Source: Pyropia yezoensis (lineage: Eukaryota > Rhodophyta > Bangiophyceae > Bangiales > Bangiaceae). From it: a DNA stretch of 64,000 nucleotides. The DNA lies in NCBI GenBank assembly GCA_009829735.1, contig CM020618.1, forward strand, positions 24,971,346 through 25,035,345. The letters run 5' to 3'. Within the stretch, counting starts at the first letter, position 1; each line of letters opens with the position of its first letter. Shown here in pieces: positions 51,371 to 60,802 of the stretch. A model generated the notes under the pieces. It saw only the letters and a list, made by a program, of their open reading frames with translations. It ran no database searches and was not told the origin of the DNA. The position numbers were made by a program, and so were the translations under genes.

Positions 51371-53314
51371 ATGGCGACCCCGGGGGTGGAGACGGACTCT
51401 CTCGACGAACGTATGGAGGACACCTCCTACGGTGCAGCGCCCGCCGGGACTTCCGGCGGGGGCTCCGCGATCGCTCCGGGGGGTGGGACTCCCGCGTCAC
51501 CCGGCTTTGGGTTGACGGCAGGATCTCCCCCGGAGGCGGGACAAGTTGTCCCGCGTGAGGCCTTGGGGCGGTGGTTTTACCCCGCTTGGCCTCTGTATGA
51601 GGAGGGGTTGACTGTTCTTCGCTGTGGCCGACTCGGCGCAGCGATGGGTCGGGTATGGGACCGCCTACGGGAGAAGTATCCCCGTAGGGTCGGGTTCCCT
51701 GCCGGCTTCAGGACGGACCAGTTTGCCTTCCTGGACGACGAGGAGGTCGAGGACGTGCAGCGGGCCAAGGCCATGGTGGACCGCGGGGGAACTATCCCGG
51801 GTCCCGGCGACTTGCCGACCTTCACTTGGGACGCGGTGGCAACTCGCCCCCCGTACCTTCACGAGGCCGATCCGCACACTCATCACTTTGATGTGCGGAT
51901 GGAGAAGGACTTCCGGCGAGGTCCCTACTTGGTGACCTCGGCTCAACTTGAGTTTCCTCAGCAGTCTGCTGCCAGTAAGGAGCAATACTACCCGAAGAAG
52001 CCCGAGTGGTGGCCTCAAGTTGAGGTCCCCTACGGGTTCCCGGCATTGTTGCCACGGTTGCTTGACCACTTCGGCTCCGTCATGTTGACGGCTGGCCCTG
52101 ATCATCTGGTGTGGGCCATGTTGGCCACCCAGTGGCTCCTCGAGGTCATGTCGACCTGGGTGTCATGTGTTCAGCGGCGGGGGATGCTCTGGCATCTCCC
52201 CCTCCGGCTCATCCAGGGTTTGGAACAGCTCACCCCTCAGCTAGTTGCTGAGGGGTGCTCGTCAGGACAACTCACTCTACTTGAGGAGATGCTCCGCCTC
52301 CACAAGTTTATCGAGTGGGAGAGCATTGAGCACAAGTTGCGCCGCCCCACTCGGGGGCCCAAGGACGATGGCGCACTTCGCCAGTTCGTGTGGGTCGCTC
52401 GTGAACTTCACGACGGCCGTGTGGTCCTACGAGAGGGGTTGGGCATCGGGGACTACCCGTATGCCCCGGGGGTGGATCGTCACACTGCGCCACCCCCGGA
52501 CAAGCCCATAGTTATGGCTGTGCCCTCATATGATGACCATATGACTCAACCTACTGCGGGAGCCCCAAGTCGGGGTCGCAGTTACACCCGGGTACCGCCA
52601 CCTCGGCGTGCCCCTCCGCTTCCTCCTGTTCCTTTCCAGCCTCACGGGAACATCCCGATCAGCGTGGCCGTAGAGTCATCCACACCGGTGTCTCCCAACT
52701 TGGGGGCCACCCTCCTGACGGTATACCCCAAGTTGGTGTTACCGCCCACGCCTCTAACCTCAGAGATGATGATCACCACGTTGGTGCGCACCATTTCCTG
52801 GTTGGCCGCGTCGACCGCAACCCTCCAAAGTTCCGAGACTCCTCAACTTGAGGAGCGCGTTCGTACTGCAGTGGCGACCGCGAGTTGCGAGTCGGTGGCG
52901 GAGTTTATGACGGCCGAGTTGGCTCGCATTGGGGCTATTATGCCCCAGCCAACCCCACTTGGGCGTGGCAAGCGTCGTGCGAGCCGGGCATACTCGCCTC
53001 CTCGCCGTCGTCGCCGTCACTCGCGGCGCTCTCCCTCCGTGTCGGAAGACGAGTTGTCTTACTCCGTCTCGGAGTCCTCTACCCCATCGGAGACGGAGTC
53101 TGTCCAGCGTCTGCGTCGCAAACTTGCGCGCAAGACCAGGCAGAAGAGTAGCCACGGTCGGCGCCACTTGCGCGACCGTGAGGGGCGCGACGGTTCCGAC
53201 TTGGAGCCGCCGCCCCTTCCAACGAGTGGAGACCGTTATCGGCGTGGGTCTCGCCGCTCGCCTCCACGTGAGGGCGAGGGCCGTGGAGTGGGAGAGTCTA
53301 GCATGCGTGCCTAG
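51371..53314 (+). CDS. Extra ORF of the gypsy element, opposite in orientation to gag-pol
   Basis: 647 aa. I recognise no known domain. The N-terminal third is Gly/Ala/Ser-rich, leading to WFYPAWPLYEEGL and VWDRLREKYPRRVGF. The middle is structured and hydrophobic/aromatic: YLHEADPHTHHFDVRMEKDF, FPALLPRLLDHFGSVML, WAMLATQWLLEVMSTWVSCV, LTLLEEMLRLHKFIEWESIE. A Pro/Arg-rich hinge follows (TRVPPPRRAPPLPPVPFQP). The C-terminus is Arg/Ser-rich (SPPRRRRRHSRRSPSVSEDE, LRRKLARKTRQKS), like an RS domain or a nuclear/RNA-binding tail. No signal peptide or Env-like membrane pattern is visible. It lies convergent to pol with 111 bp between the stops and is probably transcribed from the 3' LTR side. In 51591-51785 versus copy 1, 11 differences are synonymous and 1 is not, so the protein appears to be selected. 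Confidence 0.9.
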   Translation: MATPGVETDSLDERMEDTSYGAAPAGTSGGGSAIAPGGGTPASPGFGLTAGSPPEAGQVVPREALGRWFYPAWPLYEEGLTVLRCGRLGAAMGRVWDRLREKYPRRVGFPAGFRTDQFAFLDDEEVEDVQRAKAMVDRGGTIPGPGDLPTFTWDAVATRPPYLHEADPHTHHFDVRMEKDFRRGPYLVTSAQLEFPQQSAASKEQYYPKKPEWWPQVEVPYGFPALLPRLLDHFGSVMLTAGPDHLVWAMLATQWLLEVMSTWVSCVQRRGMLWHLPLRLIQGLEQLTPQLVAEGCSSGQLTLLEEMLRLHKFIEWESIEHKLRRPTRGPKDDGALRQFVWVARELHDGRVVLREGLGIGDYPYAPGVDRHTAPPPDKPIVMAVPSYDDHMTQPTAGAPSRGRSYTRVPPPRRAPPLPPVPFQPHGNIPISVAVESSTPVSPNLGATLLTVYPKLVLPPTPLTSEMMITTLVRTISWLAASTATLQSSETPQLEERVRTAVATASCESVAEFMTAELARIGAIMPQPTPLGRGKRRASRAYSPPRRRRRHSRRSPSVSEDELSYSVSESSTPSETESVQRLRRKLARKTRQKSSHGRRHLRDREGRDGSDLEPPPLPTSGDRYRRGSRRSPPREGEGRGVGESSMRA

Positions 53315-53425
53315 TTGGCAGCTGCCTTTGTTGTGAGAGTGTGAGGGTTAGGGCTGTAGTTTAAAGCCACTCTGCGTACCACTTCGACTTGAAGCACTCT
53401 CTTGGCACTGTTGCTCGGCCTTCCC

Positions 53426-56400
53426 TCACGTTGAGGGAGGGCTGTTAGGGTCTATCTCGTTCCGGGCACAGTACGCCCGGACCTTCTCAGCAGGAAGGTC
53501 CTCCACATACTCCCACGTATCGTCCTTGGCTTTGTAGCCAAACCAACGCACCCTCAACATGAGGCGGTCAGTATCCTCATCCCAGCCGTGGTCGATGAAC
53601 TTGTCGAACACGTACTCCTGCGGGCCCTGTTTGGCTGCAGGCAGCGAGGGCAGGCGCCACGTTTTCAAGGCACGCGCCCAAGCTGGGTCGCCTGCAGGCG
53701 GTGGTGCAACTTTGACCACGTCCTGTCCGTTCACTGTGCGGACCCCATCGTCACTTTCGATGGTGAAGCGCCGCCCATCAGTACGAAGGACCTGGTACGG
53801 CCCCTTCGTCTGGAACACCAACTTACCCCCAGTTGGGGTGTGTGAGTGGACCAATACCCAGTCACCCTGCTCGGGGACATGCTTGGCGTTGCGCACCTTT
53901 TTGTCAAAGGTACGCTTGTAGCGCTTTTGTGCTTTGTCCATCTCAGCCCTGACTTTAGGGATGAGGTTTTCAAGCCTAGCAGCGAACTCCGCCTTACTCT
54001 CAGTAGGAGTGGGCGTACTGCCACCATCCTCCCTAGTTGGGAGCGGCCGCCGCACGGCAATAGACCGCACGCGACGGGGGGTCACAAAAGCGAGGGGTAC
54101 TTCCCCGGTAGATGAGTGAACCTGCGAATTGTAGGCAGTGGTCAGAATAGAAATGTATTGGTCCCACGTCTTCACGTGCTCACTCACATAATGGCGCAGC
54201 TGCCTAACAATAGTTTTGTTGAAGCGCTCCACCTGCCCATTAGTTTGTGGGTGGTAGGGGGTGGCATAGTTTGCCTTAACCCCCAACATATCCAGCACTC
54301 CTTGAAACAGTACAGACGCAAATTGCGGTCCATTGTCCGATAGTGTACTATCCGGAATGCCATACGCGGCAACCCAGTGATCTAGGAAGGCTGACACGAC
54401 CGACATGGCCGTGATCTCTGCCAGTGGGATCGCTCGCGTAAGTTTCGTGAAGCGGTCACAGATGACCAGGAGGTACTGGTTGCCCTCCTCGGTCACTGGC
54501 AGTGGCCCAAGGATGTCCATCGCCAACGCGGCGAAGGGCTCCTTGGCCGGGAACAATAGCATAGCCGTAGTAGGCCGCCGTTCCATCAGACGGTTCTGTG
54601 CACAACTTGTGCAGGCAGCCACCCAACTGTAGATGTCCACCACCATGGACGGCCAGTAGTACCTGGTCCTCAGGGTCTGGTACAGTTTACTAGACCCCAG
54701 GTGTCCACCCGTGGGAGCGTTATGCTCCCTCTCAAGGATACTGTCCTTGAGGGATGCGGGGACGACAAGTTGTTCGGTCCCCTGGAATACCCCCCTCCTC
54801 ATGAGGAGGCCATCGTCTCCCAGGAAGAACCGCGTCTCCGCCACTGTATCCAGGGTATCCCTCTGCGACTTGCAGAAGGGATCCTCGGCCTGGGCCTTCA
54901 CTACTTCGTCCAGGGACAGGGGCAAGTACTTCTTGTTCCCTGGCGCCTCGGGATTCAACGCCTGACCCGAGCGCGTGACTACCCCCACGATGGGGATGTC
55001 CTCATCGACTGGGGTGGTGTCCAGTCCCTCGGTAGGTACCCGAGAGAGGCCGTCGGCAAGGGCATGTTGCCTGCCAGGTCGGTACTCAATATCAAAGTTG
55101 AAGGGTGCAAGTCGCACCCTCCACCGGTTGAGACGAGTGTTCGTACAGTCCGTCTTGAAGATGAACTGCAACGCGCGGTGGTCGCAGCGGATGAGGAACT
55201 TCTCACCCTCTAGGTAGTGACGAAGTGACGTCACCGCCCATACCACTGCGAGTCCTTCCAACTCGGTGACTCCGTAGTTCTTCTCGGCCGAGTTTAGCCC
55301 CTTGCTGAAGTATCCCACCGGCAAGTACTCCTTGTCCGGCTGTTGCTGAAGCAACACACAACCAAGTTGGTCGTAGCTAGCGTCCACATCCAGGATGTAG
55401 TGGCCTCCCAACCTGGGAATAGCCAGGATAGGGGGCTTCAGCAGAAGGTCCCGAAGAGTCTCAAAGGATTCCTGCTCCACCCGACTTGGGGGAGGCAGGT
55501 TCTTCGGTAGCGTTGAGCTCACTAACTCATTCAACGGCTTCGCCACTTTGGCGAAGCCCTTAGTGAAACGTCGGTACACGTTACACATCCCGAGGAAGCT
55601 CCTCATCTGGGTCTGGGTCCGGGGGTACTGAGCCTTGCGGATGGCCCTCAAGTTTTTCTCGTTGACACTGAGACGCCCCGGACGGACAACATGTCCCAAG
55701 TACTCCACCTCTTGAGTGAAGAGGTGGCACTTACTCGCCTTCAGTGACACTCCGGCGTCAGCAAGTAGCTTGAACACCTGGCCAAGATGGCCAATGTGTT
55801 CCTCCGGACTTCGGGAGAACACAATGATATCGTCTAGGTACACGAGACAGATCTGCCACCGTACTCCGGCCAGAATCATGTCCATAGCGCGCTGGAAAGT
55901 TGCCGGCGCGTTACACAGGCCAAACGGTAGGCGCTTGCACTGGTAGGTACCACAGTGACAGGTAAAGGTAGTTTTATGCCTGTCCTCCGGGGCAATGGGA
56001 ATTTGCCAGTACCCCGCGTTACAGTCCAGGGTAGAGAACACGTTTGCCTCCCCCAGAGAGTCCAGACAGTCATCCATCCGAGGTAGGGGATAACTATCCT
56101 TCACCGTGCTCTCGTTGAGCTTACGGTAGTCGATACAGAACCGGGGGGTCCCATCAACTTTGGGGACGATCACCACCGGACTCGCCCACTCGGCGTTGCT
56201 GGCCTCGATCACATCGAGGGCCTCCATGCGAGCAACTTGCTCCTTAACGAGGGCCCTTGAACGGGGTCCCCTCCTATACGGTTGTTGGCGTATAGGGGGC
56301 GCACCGGGTTTCAACTCGATCCGGTGTTGGGTAGCTCTCATGAGTCCCAATTGACCATCCCACAACTTGTGATATTGGTCCAAGAGGCGTTCAACTTGAA

Positions 56401-57409
56401 CCCTCAACCTGGGTGGAACACCCTCCATGTTTACCTGGGGCCGAGGAGAGGCGGCCGACTTGGCTTGATGCTTCTCCTTTCCGGACTGCGGGTCGCTACT
56501 TGCGCCCGCGCTGAGGGTGACCGCTACTACCGGTCCCTCGTGTTGGTCGATATAGCCGAACTTGGCCCCCGACTTGAAGAACTTGGGCGACGAGCTCAGG
56601 TTCATCACCTGGATCCTCCACGGGACTCCGGCTTTGGAGTCCATCGTGCCAAGGGCAACATGCACTTGGTGCTTGCGAGCAAGACGGGGGTTAGGGTGCA
56701 CCAACCCGTTCCCCGCATAATCAGTTACAACATCCACGTGCGCCACCGAGTTGGGGGGCAACATGACTTTACGGGCTAAACGCAGAGTAGCAGTAAACCC
56801 TTCCCTCACAGAACAAACAGGCTTCGACTGTGAAACTGTCACAGGAGCCACAGACTTTCCCTTACCAAGGATGGGGATAGTCTCCCCATTCATCAACTTG
56901 ACCCAGTACTCAGGGCCACAAATCAAAGGCACTTGTGTTACGACATAAGGGGTACCCAGAAGCAGGGGTACCGATATATTCTCAACTACACCATAGGTCA
57001 CGTCGACCTCATGGGTCCCCAACCGAGTTGGTAGGGTCACGGCACCAACGATGGGAAGTACCCCACCATTGATATCGATCAGATGGTCAGCTTTAGACTT
57101 CCAGCGTTGGAGCCTCATCCCCTTTGGTAATAGCGACTTGCGTATCAAGGAGGCTCCTGACCCGGTATCAAGTACGATACGGGCACAACAGGCGCGGCCG
57201 GGGGCAAGTTGCACCCGTCCAGCCACCTGGAAGTTCTCACCCGTCAGCACCGCGATGACCCGACGTGGGTTTACGTTCTTGGGAAGTCCCACCCGAGGTG
57301 GGCGGACTCCCTTAGGTCGCCGCAGTATCCGACACGATTGGTTCGTCCTCTTGGCCCACTTGGCCGAGGCTGCCGTTGTGAGCTTCGGACGACCAGCTCC
57401 AACGGTCAT
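53426..57409 (-). CDS. Pol polyprotein of gypsy copy 2 (PR-RT-RH-INT-chromodomain)
   Basis: 1327 aa, uninterrupted. In order: retropepsin-type protease with DTG (81-83); reverse transcriptase with YPLPRMDD, FSTLDCNAGYWQIPI and the catalytic YLDD (524-527); RNase H (HYILDVDASYDQLGCVLLQQ); integrase with a zinc-binding HHCC segment (ending CTSCAQ) and the core motifs MDILGPLPV, LSDNGPQFAS and NGQVERFNKT; and a C-terminal chromodomain (DHGWDEDTDRLMLRVRW, WEYVEDLP) that likely steers integration to particular chromatin. That domain order defines the chromovirus branch of Metaviridae. The start codon overlaps the gag stop in ATGA. Confidence 0.97.
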   Translation of the reverse strand: MTVGAGRPKLTTAASAKWAKRTNQSCRILRRPKGVRPPRVGLPKNVNPRRVIAVLTGENFQVAGRVQLAPGRACCARIVLDTGSGASLIRKSLLPKGMRLQRWKSKADHLIDINGGVLPIVGAVTLPTRLGTHEVDVTYGVVENISVPLLLGTPYVVTQVPLICGPEYWVKLMNGETIPILGKGKSVAPVTVSQSKPVCSVREGFTATLRLARKVMLPPNSVAHVDVVTDYAGNGLVHPNPRLARKHQVHVALGTMDSKAGVPWRIQVMNLSSSPKFFKSGAKFGYIDQHEGPVVAVTLSAGASSDPQSGKEKHQAKSAASPRPQVNMEGVPPRLRVQVERLLDQYHKLWDGQLGLMRATQHRIELKPGAPPIRQQPYRRGPRSRALVKEQVARMEALDVIEASNAEWASPVVIVPKVDGTPRFCIDYRKLNESTVKDSYPLPRMDDCLDSLGEANVFSTLDCNAGYWQIPIAPEDRHKTTFTCHCGTYQCKRLPFGLCNAPATFQRAMDMILAGVRWQICLVYLDDIIVFSRSPEEHIGHLGQVFKLLADAGVSLKASKCHLFTQEVEYLGHVVRPGRLSVNEKNLRAIRKAQYPRTQTQMRSFLGMCNVYRRFTKGFAKVAKPLNELVSSTLPKNLPPPSRVEQESFETLRDLLLKPPILAIPRLGGHYILDVDASYDQLGCVLLQQQPDKEYLPVGYFSKGLNSAEKNYGVTELEGLAVVWAVTSLRHYLEGEKFLIRCDHRALQFIFKTDCTNTRLNRWRVRLAPFNFDIEYRPGRQHALADGLSRVPTEGLDTTPVDEDIPIVGVVTRSGQALNPEAPGNKKYLPLSLDEVVKAQAEDPFCKSQRDTLDTVAETRFFLGDDGLLMRRGVFQGTEQLVVPASLKDSILEREHNAPTGGHLGSSKLYQTLRTRYYWPSMVVDIYSWVAACTSCAQNRLMERRPTTAMLLFPAKEPFAALAMDILGPLPVTEEGNQYLLVICDRFTKLTRAIPLAEITAMSVVSAFLDHWVAAYGIPDSTLSDNGPQFASVLFQGVLDMLGVKANYATPYHPQTNGQVERFNKTIVRQLRHYVSEHVKTWDQYISILTTAYNSQVHSSTGEVPLAFVTPRRVRSIAVRRPLPTREDGGSTPTPTESKAEFAARLENLIPKVRAEMDKAQKRYKRTFDKKVRNAKHVPEQGDWVLVHSHTPTGGKLVFQTKGPYQVLRTDGRRFTIESDDGVRTVNGQDVVKVAPPPAGDPAWARALKTWRLPSLPAAKQGPQEYVFDKFIDHGWDEDTDRLMLRVRWFGYKAKDDTWEYVEDLPAEKVRAYCARNEIDPNSPPST

Positions 57410-59376
57410 TCGTTTCCCGCCGACTTGGCGTCCGAATCTGAGGGCGAAGGGGACGACGACGAGTCCGAGGACGACGTGTCCGCCCCCTCCGTCGAGGGTG
57501 TGGCGACCGCCACCACTGGTCGAGACCCACCCTCGCGGCGTGAACGCACTTCGTTCGTAGCCGACTTCTTACTCGCATTCCTAACAAGCTGTTGGATGCG
57601 TTTACTCAACTTGGGGCAATCATATGCCCAGTGACCATCGGAGTTGCAGTTCCAACACCGATGATCAGTTCCCGGAGGGGTCTTCCCAACTGGGGAAGAC
57701 GACGAGGTACCTTGGGAAGTTCCCACGGCAGCTACCACCCTCTCCTTGCGGATTCGGCGTGCCTCTCGCAACTCTCTGGCCTGGCGCGCCTCTTCCCGTT
57801 CCTTGGCCAACTCGGCCTGACGCTCCTGGCGTTGTTCCTCCCGCAACTTGCGGTAGGCCTCGCCTCTGCGGTAGGCGAACCTAGCCAACTCGGCCAGGGT
57901 CGCCCGGGCAGTGTTATGCTCCCGGGTCTCCATCCGGACTGACCAGTGGAGTCCTTCCACAAACCGACTCTTCACCACAGCTTGTGGATGAAGAAACCCA
58001 CAAAGATTGTTGAGCTTACGGACTCGCTCCGCAAAGGACAACTCGTCCTCCGCCTCTTCCTGATGGGCTTGCGTAAACTCCTCGACTTGAGAAGCCAACG
58101 CCGCTTCATCAACCATGGCCCTCAACAACCAGTTGACGAGCTCCAAATAGGACGTCACCTCCCCAGCGCCTCCACTTGAGGAGCTGGGCATGACGGACAT
58201 AAGTTCTGTCCGCAGGTCTCCCTTCGTAAACTCCTGTAGCATGTAAAAAGCCATGCCTTCACTTATGGCATTGTCGTCACAGGCTTTTGTGAAACGACGT
58301 AGGAACTCAAAGACACGGAGGGGGGGAGTTCCATCCCACTCCGCTTTGTGCCCAAAAGAGTGAAGTGCATTCTTCTTGGCACGGCCCATGGCTCGGGCCT
58401 GGTCAGGACCATACGCCACCGACTTGTTGTGGAGGGCGTAGGTCTCACAGTCAAAGATCCTCTGGTAGACCGGGTTGGCTACCTGGATCTTGGGCGGCAC
58501 CTCACGTTGAGGGAACAGCCGCTGTGGCACTGGGGTAAGTCCACCCTCAGTGCCTGTAGTCTGATACGGCGAGCTTGGTGTAGCCGCCGGCGTTTCCGAG
58601 GGGAACTCCCCCGTGAAGGGCGTACGCCCCACCGCGTATGGTGTGGCTCCCTCGTTGGGAGTCACAGGTGTCGCCCCCAGTTCGGGGCGACCCGAGATAG
58701 GCGTGGGGAGGGATTCCCCCTGCGCCTGTGGGCTCGAAAGCCCCAATCCGGTCTGGACATTCAGGCCATCTGGCAAACTCGCTACAATCTGATTCAGAAT
58801 AGTATTCGTCATCGTGACCACCAGGTCCGGCAAAGTCTGCCGCAACACAGTGGTCGCCTCCCGACGGACAGTTTCCGCGAGGAGTGGATTGACGACTCCA
58901 GTTGAGTCTCGGTCCACCTCCGGGAGTCCACCTGAGGGGTAACCACGTTCCTCAGGGGTCTCAACCGGGGGCATGGGCGCGAGCCCATCGCCGACCAACG
59001 GAGGTCCGCCGTCCTCCGAAAGCCTAGTTGGCGATGGCTCCATGCCAAAGTTGGCTCCAACCCGAGTGGAACTCGCGGGGACAGTCCTCACCCCTTGGGA
59101 CGTTCCCGTTGAGTATACCACGCGGTGGCCAGACTTCGGCCCACCCACGTCAGAAGTGTCACCCGAGTGAACTCCCGACTGAGTCGGGGTGGCCTGTTGC
59201 CCGCCCGCACTTCCAGTCCTGCTGGCTTGAGGGACCTCTAGTCCCTCTGCGACCCCAGGTAAACCCACCTGTGTCTCACCAGTATTCAAAGGCACTGAAG
59301 TACGTGCGTCACCCGTGTACTCCCCGGACGACGGGGGGTCCGAGCTAGCCATGTTGGCTAACGATCCGTATGACAC
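57406..59376 (-). CDS. Gag of gypsy copy 2
   Basis: 656 aa, intact, with the same layout as copy 1: Thr/Gly/Pro-rich N-terminus, helical capsid-like middle, an Arg/Glu-rich coiled-coil (REEQRQERQAELAKEREEAR), the CCHC knuckle CWNCNSDGHWAYDC and a Ser/Asp tail. It packages element RNA. Confidence 0.95.
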   Translation of the reverse strand: MSYGSLANMASSDPPSSGEYTGDARTSVPLNTGETQVGLPGVAEGLEVPQASRTGSAGGQQATPTQSGVHSGDTSDVGGPKSGHRVVYSTGTSQGVRTVPASSTRVGANFGMEPSPTRLSEDGGPPLVGDGLAPMPPVETPEERGYPSGGLPEVDRDSTGVVNPLLAETVRREATTVLRQTLPDLVVTMTNTILNQIVASLPDGLNVQTGLGLSSPQAQGESLPTPISGRPELGATPVTPNEGATPYAVGRTPFTGEFPSETPAATPSSPYQTTGTEGGLTPVPQRLFPQREVPPKIQVANPVYQRIFDCETYALHNKSVAYGPDQARAMGRAKKNALHSFGHKAEWDGTPPLRVFEFLRRFTKACDDNAISEGMAFYMLQEFTKGDLRTELMSVMPSSSSGGAGEVTSYLELVNWLLRAMVDEAALASQVEEFTQAHQEEAEDELSFAERVRKLNNLCGFLHPQAVVKSRFVEGLHWSVRMETREHNTARATLAELARFAYRRGEAYRKLREEQRQERQAELAKEREEARQARELREARRIRKERVVAAVGTSQGTSSSSPVGKTPPGTDHRCWNCNSDGHWAYDCPKLSKRIQQLVRNASKKSATNEVRSRREGGSRPVVAVATPSTEGADTSSSDSSSSPSPSDSDAKSAGNE

Positions 59377-59453
59377 GGTCCAAGTCCACCGTTCCTCTGA
59401 GACAGAGGGCCCCCTACACCCGGGTGCACCCGGAGGTAAAGTTTACCTCTGTC

Positions 59454-59469
59454 CCCTGCTGCTCCACCA
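59454..59469 (-). other. Candidate primer binding site of gypsy copy 2
   Basis: TGGTGGAGCAGCAGGG in element orientation, 2 nt from the 5' LTR, identical to copy 1. Confidence 0.65.
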
Positions 59470-59471
59470 AA

Positions 59472-59939
59472 TGTGGCAAAAACCACTCGCACACACAGTA
59501 CCCAAGTTGGGGCGGTGTGCGAGGGCTGCCTCCCGTGTCGGGGGAACCGGAAGAAGTGCAAGTCGCACACACTCTATCCCTGTTGTGGGGCAATCCCCCC
59601 ACGGACAAACAAGATGATGGTGTGTGGTCCAACAGTTTCTTGGTCGGGACGGGGACGCAGGGCCAAGCCCCGCTGTCCCTCCCCTTATCCCCCCAGGGTC
59701 CACTCAGAATCTCGCCACTCAGAATCTCCCACCCCAGCACCTGCCCACCGGGCCACACGAAAATTCAAGACGATAAATGCAGAAAACCCTCAAATCCAAG
59801 TTGGATTTACTACTAAGCTAACTATCCCGAACTTAGGGAATATGGACCCAAATGCAGGGGGAGGAACGGACCAGGCTAGTGGCCTGCCGCCCCTTGCATG
59901 GCACGTGTTGCCCCCTACCTGGGGGTCAATACTGCCACA
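59472..59939 (-). repeat. LTR (5' LTR) of gypsy copy 2
   Basis: 468 bp, reads identical to 50561-51028. Confidence 0.96.
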
Positions 59940-59944
59940 GGGAC

Positions 59945-60226
59945 GGCGGGGAGGGGTGGGCGAACCGCGCGGCGTCGGTCGGTCTGCCCCGGGCGGCGGC
60001 GGCGGCGGCGGCCGCCTTTCTCCGCCGCCACTGGGGCATCCTGGCGTTTCTGGCGGCCGCCGCGGCCGGGCTTGGGGCGCTGGGCGTCCTCGTCTTCGCC
60101 CCGCGCCCGTGGCGCGCGTGGGTGGCGCTTGAGGTGCTCTTGGCGCTGCTCGCCGGCCTCGTGGCGGGGGTGCTGCCGACGGCAACGTGCATGGTGCTGG
60201 CGCTGTTGTCGTGGGAGGGTGTATAG
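59945..60226 (+). pseudogene. Host gene fragment downstream of gypsy copy 2, multi-pass membrane segment
   Basis: It continues, in the same phase, the frame that stops at 50,560 once the element and one GGGAC are disregarded. It encodes an Ala-rich stretch and then hydrophobic helices: HWGILAFLAAAAAGLGALGV, AWVALEVLLALLAGLVAGVL and TATCMVLALLSWE, before a TAG at 60224-60226. Family not recognised. A related-looking hydrophobic frame resumes at about 60,700-60,800 (YVSLCALFGVAFADGPAVRV). Confidence 0.5.
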
Positions 60227-60802
60227 GCGCATGTGGCCGCGTTTCTTGCTTTCGCTTCCCCGCTGCTCCCTCTTGAAGGCACCCCGGCCCCCCCCCCCCC
60301 CCCCCCCTCCGTCTCCTCCCAACGCCCATCCCCCCCTCCCCCCCCCCCCCCCCCCTTTTTCAATACGGGCTTCGCGCATGTTCTCCCCTGCACAGCCTCT
60401 TTTTTTTTTTTTTTTTTTTGGTGGAGGCCGCCCCGCTGCTTGCCCATGGGGAGGGCGCGCCGCGTGGCGGCCTGCCACCCACCACCCACCCCGCCCGCCG
60501 CGACGGCGGCCACCAGCCAAGATGCACACGCGCCACCACCTCCTCCCACCAACCCCGCCATTGGCTGGCCCCGGCACCCCCCCTCCCCCCCCTCCCCCCC
60601 CCAGCAACCCCGCCATCGGCTGGCGCCGGCCCCCCCCCCCCCCCCCCCCCCCCCCGTCGCGGTCTTTGTGGACGACGGCGGGGCGGGGAGGGGCGGCAAC
60701 CGCGTATGTCTCGCTCTGCGCCTTGTTTGGGGTGGCGTTTGCGGATGGGCCCGCGGTGAGGGTGGCCTTCGTGGGGCGCTGGGGGCACGCGTTGCTGATT
60801 TG
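60227..60802. other. Low-complexity DNA with possible host coding tail
   Basis: C-runs (60,289-60,307; 60,338-60,355; 60,631-60,654) and a run of 20 T (60,400-60,419). 60,700-60,802 encodes a membrane-like segment that ends at the probable copia LTR. Confidence 0.4.

Larger units (their letters stand above)
50561..59939 (-). mobile_element. Ty3/gypsy chromodomain LTR retrotransposon, copy 2 (9,379 bp, intact)
   Basis: Two 468-bp LTRs that read as identical bound the element, with termini TGTGGCA/TGCCACA and target duplication GGGAC (50556-50560 and 59940-59944). Gag, pol and the extra convergent ORF are all open, so it is potentially autonomous. Its LTRs differ from those of copy 1 at about ten positions, so the two insertions are independent rather than a segmental duplication. 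Confidence 0.97.

Noticed and set aside
51371-53314. Envelope gene of an endogenous retrovirus-like element
   Set aside because: Opposite orientation to gag-pol, no signal peptide, no clear membrane anchor or cleavage site, Arg/Ser-rich tail.
40609-59939. Segmental duplication of one gypsy element
   Set aside because: Different target duplications (CCCGC, GGGAC) and LTR pairs that match within but not between elements show two separate insertions.
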